DNA of 53,568 nt from an uncultured Eubacteriales bacterium (lineage in GTDB: Bacteria; Bacillota; Clostridia; Lachnospirales; Bianqueaceae), in assembly GCA_902783575.1 (NCBI GenBank), contig CACZRP010000076.1, positions 1 through 53,568 of the forward strand, in the 5' to 3' direction. The notes under the pieces are model-generated. The model did no database searches and was not told the DNA's origin. It saw nothing but the letters and a program-made list of their open reading frames with translations. The position numbers and the translations under genes are program-made. Of this stretch, positions 1 to 8,121 are shown one piece after another (positions within the stretch are counted from its first letter, which is position 1; each line of letters opens with the position of its first letter).

Positions 1-2501
1 AGATGATTCCCTCTGAGGAGCTGGTCAGGGAAGCGGCGCAGGCCAACGACGCGGCTGTGCTGATTCTCGGCCGCACGGCAGGAGAGGATCATGACAACTC
101 GGCGGCGGAGGGAAGCTATCTTCTCACCGCGGATGAAGAAAAGCTGCTGGAGATGATCTGCGGCGCCTTTGAGAAAACCATCGTGGTGCTCAACGTGGGA
201 AACATTATCGATATGAAATGGGTCGCCAGATACAATCCCGCGGCGGTGCTCTACGCCTGGCAGGGAGGCCAGGAGGGAGGCGCCGGCGTGGCCGATGTGC
301 TGCTGGGCGAGGTCAATCCCAGCGGCCGTCTGACGGACACCATCGCTTATGATATCGAAGATTATCCCTCCACAAAGAACTTCGGAGATCCGGACCGGAA
401 TATCTGGCAGGAAGATATCTATGTGGGATATCGTTACTTTGAGACCTTTGCTCCGGAAAAGGTGCTGTATCCCTTCGGCTTTGGCCTCAGCTATACCTCC
501 TTTGCACAGGAGCCGGCAGGCTTTGCTAAAGAGCAGGGCATTGTCCGGCTGAAGGTGAAGGTCACCAATACCGGCAGCGTTCCCGGCAAGGATGTGGTTC
601 AGGTCTATGTGCAGGCGCCCCAGGGAGCCCTGGGCAAACCCGCCAGGGTGCTGGCTGATTTCGGCAAGACCGCAGTTCTTGCCCCCGGCGAGAGCCAGGA
701 GCTGTCTTTTGAAATCCATCCCTATACCTACGCGTCCTATGACGATGCGGGCAAGACGGGATATCCCTCCGCCTATGTGCTGGAGGCCGGTACCTATGCC
801 TTTTATGCCGGTAAGAATGTCAGAGAAGCCGTGCCGGCCGGTGAGTATGTTCTTCCCGAGACCAGACTGATCAGCCAGCTCAGCGAGGCCATGGCGCCGG
901 TGTTGGATTTTGAACGCATGGTGCCGGTTCAGAAGGATGGAAAAACCGTTCCCGCCTTTGAAAAGGCGCCGCTTTGCACGGTGGATCAGAGAATCAAGAG
1001 AAATGAAGGGCTGGATGAGCTGATTGCCCAGACCAGACCCTACAGCGGCGATCAGGGCTGGAAGCTGGCCGATGTGGGATCCGGAAAGGTTCCCATGGAG
1101 GACTTCCTTTCCCAGATCAGTGACGAGGGACTGATTGCCATGATGCGGGGCGAGGGCATGTGCTCTCCCAAGGTAACCCCCGGCATCGCGGGAGCCTATG
1201 GCGGTGTGACGGAAGAACTGAAGGAATTCGGCATTCCCGTGGCGGGATGCGCGGACGGTCCCAGCGGCATCCGGATGGACTGCGGCACCCACGCCTTTGC
1301 TATGCCCAACGGAGCCTGCCTGGCCAGCACCTTTAACCGGGAGCTCATCAAAGAGCTTTATACCTGGGAGGGACTGGAGCTGAGGAAGAACCGGATCGAC
1401 GCTCTGCTGGGCCCGGGAATGAACATTCACCGCAGCCCCCTGAACGGACGCAACTTTGAATACTTCTCCGAGGATCCCTATATTACGGGCCAGATGGCCG
1501 CATCCATGCTGCAGGGCATGCATACCTACGGTACCACCGGAGTCATCAAGCATTTCTGCTGCAACACCCAGGAGTTCAGAAGAACCTTTGTGGACGCGGT
1601 GGTTTCCGAACGAGCCCTCAGAGAGATCTATCTGAAGGGCTTTGAGATCGCCGTCAGAGAAGGCGGCGCCAAGGCTGTCATGTCCACCTACGGTCCGGTC
1701 AACGGCATCTTCACCGCCTCCAACTATGATCTTCTGACCACCATACTGCGCGGCGAATGGGGCTTTAACGGCATCGTCATGACGGACTGGTGGGCCAAGG
1801 GCAACGACTTCCCCGGAGATGAAGGCCTTCTGTCCAACGTGGCAGCCCAGGTGAGGGCTCAGAATGACCTGAATATGGTCAATGCCAGCGCCCAGGATAA
1901 CTCCAGCAAGGACAATCTGAACAAAGCCTTCGCGGACGGACGGCTTACCAGGGCAGAGCTCCTGCGGTCCGCCGCCAACATCTGCCGGTTCCTGCTGGGC
2001 TCCGTCAGCATGATTTTCAGCGAAGGCAGGCAGACCCCGCTGGATGAAGAGCTGCTGCAGTCTCTCAGCGAGGAAGATCTGGCCATGCGGCAGATGATCG
2101 TTGCCAGATTCCTGACCAGAGAGTATGACTTTGATACCTCTCTGATTAAAACAGAGAGAGGCGAACAGACTGTATTCAACGTGCAGCCGAGGCAGCAGGG
2201 CGTTTACAAGATCCTGATTGATATCAGGGCCAAAGAGGGCTACAGTCCCATTGCTCAGATGTCCATGAGCCTTTTCCTGGACAAGGATCTGGCGAAATCC
2301 GTGACACTGACCGGTGCCGACACCCAGTGGCAGACCATTGAGCTTGTGCATCCCAGCTTTGTGAATTCCTTCTTCCTGAAGTTCTTCTTCGGACAGACCG
2401 GCATTGAGGTCGGCCGGGTCCGGATGGAAATGATCGAAACCAGAGAAGAAGCCATGGCCAAGTGGCAGAAAATGCAGGAAGAAGCAGGAAAGCAGGACTA
2501 G
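1..2501 (+). CDS. Glycoside hydrolase family 3, permuted domain order (5' partial)
   Basis: Beta-glycosidase of the GH3 family; the substrate cannot be told from sequence, with beta-glucoside or beta-xyloside as the usual choices. The reading frame is open at the window edge, so the true N-terminus is missing. The domain order is inverted relative to standard GH3. The alpha/beta sandwich domain usually found C-terminally comes first (residues about 1-165 of the visible part), then a fibronectin-III-like domain (about 170-285), then the catalytic barrel (about 370-660). The barrel carries GPSGIR, the KHF box and the nucleophile motif VMTDWW with Asp595. A beta-rich tail of about 140 residues follows. 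The same inverted order is established for Ruminococcus albus and Butyrivibrio fibrisolvens beta-glucosidases. No signal peptide can be judged because the start is absent. Family call is firm. Confidence 0.93.
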   Translation, partial: MIPSEELVREAAQANDAAVLILGRTAGEDHDNSAAEGSYLLTADEEKLLEMICGAFEKTIVVLNVGNIIDMKWVARYNPAAVLYAWQGGQEGGAGVADVLLGEVNPSGRLTDTIAYDIEDYPSTKNFGDPDRNIWQEDIYVGYRYFETFAPEKVLYPFGFGLSYTSFAQEPAGFAKEQGIVRLKVKVTNTGSVPGKDVVQVYVQAPQGALGKPARVLADFGKTAVLAPGESQELSFEIHPYTYASYDDAGKTGYPSAYVLEAGTYAFYAGKNVREAVPAGEYVLPETRLISQLSEAMAPVLDFERMVPVQKDGKTVPAFEKAPLCTVDQRIKRNEGLDELIAQTRPYSGDQGWKLADVGSGKVPMEDFLSQISDEGLIAMMRGEGMCSPKVTPGIAGAYGGVTEELKEFGIPVAGCADGPSGIRMDCGTHAFAMPNGACLASTFNRELIKELYTWEGLELRKNRIDALLGPGMNIHRSPLNGRNFEYFSEDPYITGQMAASMLQGMHTYGTTGVIKHFCCNTQEFRRTFVDAVVSERALREIYLKGFEIAVREGGAKAVMSTYGPVNGIFTASNYDLLTTILRGEWGFNGIVMTDWWAKGNDFPGDEGLLSNVAAQVRAQNDLNMVNASAQDNSSKDNLNKAFADGRLTRAELLRSAANICRFLLGSVSMIFSEGRQTPLDEELLQSLSEEDLAMRQMIVARFLTREYDFDTSLIKTERGEQTVFNVQPRQQGVYKILIDIRAKEGYSPIAQMSMSLFLDKDLAKSVTLTGADTQWQTIELVHPSFVNSFFLKFFFGQTGIEVGRVRMEMIETREEAMAKWQKMQEEAGKQD

Positions 2502-2546
2502 TTTTTATCTAAGTGAAGTGCTGAAGCAAGAAAGGAAAGTGTAAAC

Positions 2547-5267
2547 GTGAATCAGGGAAATATGCGTGCCATTCGAATCAGGCGCAGCATACTGGTGATT
2601 GACGATGAATTGATTAACAGGGAGATGCTGCGGTTCATGCTGGAGCAGGACTATGATGTCCTTGCCGCCGCCAACGGCGAGGAAGCGCTGGCCCTGCTGG
2701 AGCAGCATATGTCTTCCATCAACCTGGTGCTGCTGGATCTGCTCCTTCCGGATATCCATGGACTGGAGATTCTCCGGTGGATCAAGAGTGAAGAAAGAAA
2801 TCCGCTCATCCAGCGTCTTCCTGTCATTGTCATGACTTCTGAGCAGAGTGCCGAGGTGGAAAGCCTTCGGCTGGGAGCCATCGACTTTATTCCCAAGCCC
2901 TATCCGCAGCCGGAGGTTGTCCGGGCCCGGGTTCGCAGAACCATCGAGCTGTCCGAGGACAGGCAGATTATCAAGTCCACGGAGAGAGACGTGCTGACGG
3001 GGCTTTATAACCGTGAATACTTCTACCGGTATGGCGAGCAGTTTGACCAGCATCATCAGTCCCTCGACATGGATGCGGTGGTGCTGGATATCTGTAATTT
3101 CCATATGATCAACGAACGCTATGGACGCGCCTACGGCGATCAGGTGCTGCGGCGGATCGGCGAGCTGGTCCGGGAAATGGTCCGGGATACCGGCGGCATC
3201 GTATGCCGGAGGGAAGCGGATACATTTCTGATCTATTGCCCCCATGGCAAAGATTACGAAGCGATTCTGGAAAGCGCTTCCATCAGCCTTTCCGGCGATG
3301 AGGACGAGGGAAAGGGCCGCGTGCGGCTACGGATGGGCGTTTACGCTTCCGTGGATAAGGAAATCGAGATTGAACGCCGCTTTGACAGGGCGAAACTGGC
3401 CGCTGACAAAATCCATTCCAGCGTCACCCGGAGAATTGCTCTCTATGATGAAGCCCTTCATGAGGCGGAGCTCTTTGATGAACAGCTGATTGAGGACTTC
3501 CAGAAGGCTGTGGAGGAGAAACAGTTTCAGGTATATTTCCAGCCGAAAATGAAGGTACAGACCCAGGTGCCGACCCTGGCCAGCGCCGAAGCGCTGATCC
3601 GGTGGAACCATCCGGTGCACGGAATGCTCAGTCCCGGACGGTTTATCCCTCTGTTTGAAAGAAACGGCCTGGTTCAGAAGCTGGACCACTATGTGTGGGA
3701 AAACACAGCGGAGCAGATTGCTGACTGGAGGAAACGGCTGGGCCGGGCGGTGCCCGTGTCCGTGAATGTATCCCGGGTGGACATGTTTGACGAACAGCTG
3801 CCCTATACCTTTGAAGCCATTCTGTCCCGATACGGCCTGGAGCCCCGGGACCTGCTGCTGGAGATCACCGAATCCGCCTACACGGATGATTCGGCGCAGA
3901 TTATTTCCATGGTGAAGAAACTCCGCTCCATGGGCTTCCGGATTGAAATGGATGATTTCGGCACCGGGTATTCCTCTCTGGGTATGCTGTCCAATCTGCC
4001 CATCGATGTGCTGAAGCTGGACATGGGCTTTGTCCGCAGTGCCTTTGGAGAAAAGAAGGATTCCCGGATGGTGCGGCTGATTATCGACATCGCGGATACC
4101 CTTTCGGTGGATGTGGTGGCGGAAGGCGTAGAGACCCGGGAGCAGGTGGAGGGCCTGAAGGCCATGGGCTGCGATATCATTCAGGGCTATTACTTCTCCA
4201 AACCTGTGCCGGCGGATCAGTTTGAGCGTTTTCTGCTGGAATCCGGAGCAGATATGGCGCAGGAAGCAACGGACAGCGCCCCGGCCCGGAAGGCTGCCGA
4301 AGGGCCTGGAGAAACTCCCGGACAGAAGAGAGCAGGGAATTTCCCGGAGAGAGAAAAGGAGAGCCCTCCTGCAGTTACCATCTCTTACGAGAAAATCTCG
4401 GAAGCGCTGGCGGCGGATTATTTCAGTATCTATTATGTGAATACAGAAACCAACGATTTTGTGGAATACATCTCCCAGGAGGAGTATGAAGGCCTCGGTA
4501 TTGAGCAGTCGGGCGAAAACTTCTTCGAACAGAGCCGGGAAAACATCGAACAGCTGATCTATCCAGAGGACAGGGCGAAGGTCCTTCAGGCGCTGAAGAA
4601 GGATACGCTGCTGAAATCACTGAAGAAGAACCCGGTTTTCACTCTCAGCTACCGGCTGCTGATGAACTCGAGACCTGTATATGTCAGCATGAAAGTCACC
4701 CGGATGTCTGATCCGGCGGATCCGCATATTGTCGTGGGCGTGGCCAATATCGACGATCAGATGCGGATGGAGGAGCAGTACCAGAAGGAACTGAGGTTTG
4801 CCAGAGAAAAGGCCTTCAGGGATCCTCTGACTGGCGTGAAGAGCTCGGTGGCCTTCACGGAGCAGGAAGGCCAGATGGATCTGATGATTCTTTCGGGAGA
4901 AAAAACGGAATTTGCCGTGGTTTCCTGCCGGCTGTCCGGCATTGCTTCTTCCGGCCGCGGCGGGAATGAGCCGGGGACGGACGAGCTGATTAAAAAGGCC
5001 TGCGAGGTCGTATGCAAGACCTATAAGCATTCTCCGGTTTTCCGCGTATCGACCAATGAGTTTACGGCGATTCTGCGGGGAGAGGATTATCATCAAAGGG
5101 ACGAGCTACTGCGGCAGATGTGGTCAAAATGTCTGGTCTGTCAGGGAGAGCTGTCTCTTCAGATCGGCAGCGGCATGGCGGTTTATGATCCGGAAAGAGA
5201 CAGAAGCTTTGCCTCGGTTTATCAGCGGGCAAAAGCACTGCTGTCCGCGGGTTCGGATCAGGAGTAA
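2547..5267 (+). CDS. REC-GGDEF(degenerate)-EAL-PAS-GGDEF(degenerate) c-di-GMP phosphodiesterase
   Basis: Cytoplasmic signalling protein of 906 residues, likely a cyclic-di-GMP phosphodiesterase under phosphorelay control. A receiver domain (about 11-125) has phospho-acceptor Asp64 in LVLLDLLLPD. A GGDEF-type domain follows (about 145-300), but its active motif reads EADTF (223-227), so cyclase activity is unlikely. The EAL domain (about 320-570) keeps EAL at 348-350, DDFGTGYSS from 469, EGVE and QGYYFSKP, which is the pattern of active enzymes. After a charged Pro/Gly linker comes a PAS-like fold (about 610-755) and a second GGDEF-like domain whose motif reads STNEF. The start is GTG at 2547 with AAGGAAAG upstream; an ATG lies at 2562. 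It has no partner histidine kinase in view and sits directly before proC. No membrane segment is seen. Confidence 0.9.
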   Translation: MNQGNMRAIRIRRSILVIDDELINREMLRFMLEQDYDVLAAANGEEALALLEQHMSSINLVLLDLLLPDIHGLEILRWIKSEERNPLIQRLPVIVMTSEQSAEVESLRLGAIDFIPKPYPQPEVVRARVRRTIELSEDRQIIKSTERDVLTGLYNREYFYRYGEQFDQHHQSLDMDAVVLDICNFHMINERYGRAYGDQVLRRIGELVREMVRDTGGIVCRREADTFLIYCPHGKDYEAILESASISLSGDEDEGKGRVRLRMGVYASVDKEIEIERRFDRAKLAADKIHSSVTRRIALYDEALHEAELFDEQLIEDFQKAVEEKQFQVYFQPKMKVQTQVPTLASAEALIRWNHPVHGMLSPGRFIPLFERNGLVQKLDHYVWENTAEQIADWRKRLGRAVPVSVNVSRVDMFDEQLPYTFEAILSRYGLEPRDLLLEITESAYTDDSAQIISMVKKLRSMGFRIEMDDFGTGYSSLGMLSNLPIDVLKLDMGFVRSAFGEKKDSRMVRLIIDIADTLSVDVVAEGVETREQVEGLKAMGCDIIQGYYFSKPVPADQFERFLLESGADMAQEATDSAPARKAAEGPGETPGQKRAGNFPEREKESPPAVTISYEKISEALAADYFSIYYVNTETNDFVEYISQEEYEGLGIEQSGENFFEQSRENIEQLIYPEDRAKVLQALKKDTLLKSLKKNPVFTLSYRLLMNSRPVYVSMKVTRMSDPADPHIVVGVANIDDQMRMEEQYQKELRFAREKAFRDPLTGVKSSVAFTEQEGQMDLMILSGEKTEFAVVSCRLSGIASSGRGGNEPGTDELIKKACEVVCKTYKHSPVFRVSTNEFTAILRGEDYHQRDELLRQMWSKCLVCQGELSLQIGSGMAVYDPERDRSFASVYQRAKALLSAGSDQE

Positions 5268-5278
5268 GGAGGAATCGG

Positions 5279-6073
5279 ATGATTATTGGTTTTATCGGAT
5301 CCGGCGTCATGGGCAGCGCCCTGGCCAGGGCAGTGAAAAAGTCAGGGCTGGGAGAGGTCTGGACCGCCGATATTGATGCGGCCAAGGCTGCGGCCCTGGC
5401 GGCTGAGGTGGAGGGAAAGGCCTCTTCCAATGAAGCCATTGCCCGGGAAGCGGACTGCATCTTTCTGGCGGTGAAGCCCCAGTTTGTGGAAGGCATGCTC
5501 AGCGGCATCCGGCAGATCCTGAAGGATCGTCCAAGCCGCTTCACTGTGGTTTCCATGGCCGCGGGGCTGACCATCCAGAAGCTGAAGGAGCTGCTGGGAG
5601 GAGACTATCCTCTGATCCGGATCATGCCCAATACGCCGGCTTCCATCGGCCAGGGCGTGGTGATTTACAGCCCGGATAATCAGGTGACGGAGAAGGAAAC
5701 CGAGGCGGTGGTTCAGATGCTGTCCCCCGCGGGCAAGCTGGTGAAGCTGACGGAAAAACAGCTGGATGCGGGCGGATGTATTTCCGGCTGCGGTCCTGCC
5801 TTTGTGGATCTCTTTGTGGAGGCGCTGGCGGACGGCGGCGTGCTCTGCGGCCTTCCCAGAAAAGAAGCCCTGGAGCTGGGGGCCCAGATGGTCATGGGCT
5901 CCGCCGCGCTGATTCTGGACAGCGGAAAGCATCCGGGACAGCTGAAGGATGCGGTCTGTTCCCCCGGCGGCACCACCATTGAAGGGGTGAGACGTCTGGA
6001 GCAGGGCGCTTTCAGGGCCGATGTCATGGAAGCCGTCATTGCCGCCTGGGAAAAGAATGCGAAGCTGGGCTGA
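5279..6073 (+). CDS. proC: Pyrroline-5-carboxylate reductase
   Basis: Reduces 1-pyrroline-5-carboxylate to L-proline with NAD(P)H, the last step of proline synthesis in the cytoplasm. The 264-residue product has the N-terminal Rossmann motif GFIGSGVMGSALARA and the family signature DAVCSPGGTTIEGVRRLE near the C-terminus; length is normal. AAGGAGG lies just before the ATG, 11 bases after the upstream gene ends, so it is probably cotranscribed with the EAL protein. No other proline gene (proA or proB) is in the window. Confidence 0.95.
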   Translation: MIIGFIGSGVMGSALARAVKKSGLGEVWTADIDAAKAAALAAEVEGKASSNEAIAREADCIFLAVKPQFVEGMLSGIRQILKDRPSRFTVVSMAAGLTIQKLKELLGGDYPLIRIMPNTPASIGQGVVIYSPDNQVTEKETEAVVQMLSPAGKLVKLTEKQLDAGGCISGCGPAFVDLFVEALADGGVLCGLPRKEALELGAQMVMGSAALILDSGKHPGQLKDAVCSPGGTTIEGVRRLEQGAFRADVMEAVIAAWEKNAKLG

Positions 6074-6094
6074 GCTGCGGAAGGAAACGAAAGC

Positions 6095-7237
6095 ATGAGC
6101 AAGTATCCCAAAAACCTTTATCAGGTGGGGGATGAGGAAGCCCTCCTGACCCCCTGCCTCATTTATTATGAAGACCTGATCCGCGATAACACCGCCCGGA
6201 TTGTACAGATGGCGGGAGGTGCGGAGCGGCTCTGGCCTCACATCAAGACTCATAAATCCCTGGATGTCACCAGGCTTCTGATGTCCTACGGGATTGTGAA
6301 GTTCAAGGCGGCCACCATTGCCGAGGCGGAGATGTGCGCCATGGCGGGAGCGGAAAAGATTCTGCTGGCCTATCCGCTGATCGGGCCGAATATCCGTCGG
6401 CTGCTGCAGCTTTCCCAGGCCTATCCCGGGAGCCTGTTTTACGGTATGGAGGATGATCTTACCCAGTTCGGGCTGCTGTCGGAAGCGGTTCTAAGTGCCA
6501 GAAAAGCCGGCAGTGTCCCGGAAACCTTTACCCTTCCGATGATGATCGACGTGGATCTGGGCCTTCGCCGCACCGGGGTTCCTCTGGAGGATCTGAAGGA
6601 CATGATCCGCCGGGTCTCCCTGATGGAAGGACTGGAGCTTAAGGGCCTTCACTGCTATGACGGACACCGCCATGAGAAGGATCTGAAGGAGCGGGATAAG
6701 AAGGTTCTGGAAACCGACAGAATCATTCTGCGAATGATCGGGGAGATGAGAGAGGAGGGTTATCCTCTGCCGGAAATCATTGCCGGCGGCACCCCTTCCT
6801 TCCCCTGTCACGCAGCCCATACCGACTGGTACCTGTCTCCGGGAACCTCCTTTATTCATGACTTCGGCTATAATGAGAGTTTCCCGGATCTCGGCTGCAC
6901 CCCCGCCGCGGCGGTGGCCGCCAGGGTGGTTTCTCATCCCGGCCCGGGCATGTTTACCTGTGACTGCGGCTGCAAGGCCATTGCCACAGACCCGGCGCCG
7001 GAAAGAGGAAGAATCGCCGGGATGGACGAAGCCGTCACTGTGATGCAGAATGAGGAGCACTGGGTATTCAGGCTGCCGGAGGGAAGGAAGATTCCCTCGA
7101 TCGGTGAGGTTCTGTATATCCTGCCGACCCATATCTGTCCCACCACGGCCCTGTATCCGGAGATTCTGGCCGTAGAAAAGGGGCAGATCACCAAAACCTG
7201 GCCGGTGACTGCCAGGAACAGAAAAATCAATTATTGA
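6095..7237 (+). CDS. D-threonine aldolase / D-serine dehydratase-like PLP enzyme
   Basis: Member of the fold-type III PLP family that includes metal-activated D-threonine aldolase and eukaryotic-type D-serine dehydratase; 380 residues. WPHIKTHK at 47-54 is the expected PLP-lysine motif, with Lys51 the likely Schiff-base residue. Near the C-terminus PTHICPTT resembles the His-x-Cys metal site of this family. The substrate is uncertain: a D-hydroxy amino acid is the best guess. It begins 21 bases after proC and its stop lies just before the ribosome binding site of the next gene, so an operon is likely. Alternatives in the same family act on other beta-hydroxy amino acids. Confidence 0.8.
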   Translation: MSKYPKNLYQVGDEEALLTPCLIYYEDLIRDNTARIVQMAGGAERLWPHIKTHKSLDVTRLLMSYGIVKFKAATIAEAEMCAMAGAEKILLAYPLIGPNIRRLLQLSQAYPGSLFYGMEDDLTQFGLLSEAVLSARKAGSVPETFTLPMMIDVDLGLRRTGVPLEDLKDMIRRVSLMEGLELKGLHCYDGHRHEKDLKERDKKVLETDRIILRMIGEMREEGYPLPEIIAGGTPSFPCHAAHTDWYLSPGTSFIHDFGYNESFPDLGCTPAAAVAARVVSHPGPGMFTCDCGCKAIATDPAPERGRIAGMDEAVTVMQNEEHWVFRLPEGRKIPSIGEVLYILPTHICPTTALYPEILAVEKGQITKTWPVTARNRKINY

Positions 7238-7248
7238 GAAGGTGTACG

Positions 7249-8100
7249 ATGCGTTTTCAGTTTTTAGGAACAGCGGCCGCCGAAGGGTGGCCTGCGGTAT
7301 TTTGCAACTGCCGTGTCTGCAAAGAGGCGGCGCGGCTGGGCGGGCCCAATATCCGCACCCGGTCCCAGTCGCTGATCAATGAGGATCTGCTGATTGATCT
7401 TCCTCCCGACACCTACATGCACAAGCTGAAGGAAGGGCTGGACCTTTCCAAGGTCAGATATCTTCTGATCACCCACAAGCATATGGATCATTTCTATCCT
7501 CAGGAGCTGACGGTCCGGGGATGGGCTTATTCCCACGACATGGTCAGTGAGGATCTGGAGATTTACTGCGCCGAGGAAACCAGGGATTATTTTACGCTGG
7601 TATCCGGCTGGGAGCTGGAACAGGAAAGTGCCGTGCATCTTCACTGGCACATTCTTCATCCCTTTGAAACAGTGCAGGCGGGACCCTACCGGATCACGCC
7701 CCTGCCGGCCTCCCATATGCAGCCCGGCAACGAGCCCTTTGTCTATCATATCGTGGACGAGGAGGGCAAGTCGGTGCTGTATCTGCATGACAGCGGTTAT
7801 TATAAGGACGAAGTCTGGGAGTATTTTGAAAAGACAGCGAAGACATCGGGCCCGGTATCTATGGTGAGCATTGACTCCACTTCCGGAGACCGGGAAACCA
7901 ATCACGGCGGCCATATGGGCTTTTCCGAGGTGTTCCGGGTGAAAAAACGGATGGAAGAGCTGGGAATCATCGGCCCCGATACCCTCTGTGTTCTCAATCA
8001 TTTTTCTCACAACGGTCACTATCTGTATGAGGAAATGGTGGAGATCGCCTCCAGGGAAAACTGCCTTATTTCCTATGATGGAAAAGTACTTGAATTATAA
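7249..8100 (+). CDS. MBL-fold metallo-hydrolase, PhnP-like
   Basis: Metallo-beta-lactamase-fold hydrolase of 283 residues, most like the PhnP phosphodiesterase group. The dinuclear metal motif THKHMDH is at 75-81. An N-terminal Cys cluster (FCNCRVC, residues 18-24) matches the extra structural zinc site known in PhnP. A second conserved His is in LPASHMQPG and a later one in NHFSHNGH. The ATG at 7249 is preferred because it follows GAGAAGGTG with good spacing; a TTG 15 bases upstream would overlap the previous gene. No C-P lyase genes are nearby, so a role in phosphonate use is not supported. A cyclic phosphate or another phosphodiester from the neighbouring pathway is possible but unproven. 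Confidence 0.82.
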   Translation: MRFQFLGTAAAEGWPAVFCNCRVCKEAARLGGPNIRTRSQSLINEDLLIDLPPDTYMHKLKEGLDLSKVRYLLITHKHMDHFYPQELTVRGWAYSHDMVSEDLEIYCAEETRDYFTLVSGWELEQESAVHLHWHILHPFETVQAGPYRITPLPASHMQPGNEPFVYHIVDEEGKSVLYLHDSGYYKDEVWEYFEKTAKTSGPVSMVSIDSTSGDRETNHGGHMGFSEVFRVKKRMEELGIIGPDTLCVLNHFSHNGHYLYEEMVEIASRENCLISYDGKVLEL

Positions 8101-8121
8101 ATCAGAAGCTGAGGTAATGAC

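Noticed and set aside
7249..8100. Phosphonate use by a C-P lyase pathway
   Set aside because: The protein is PhnP-like, but no phn genes are present around it.
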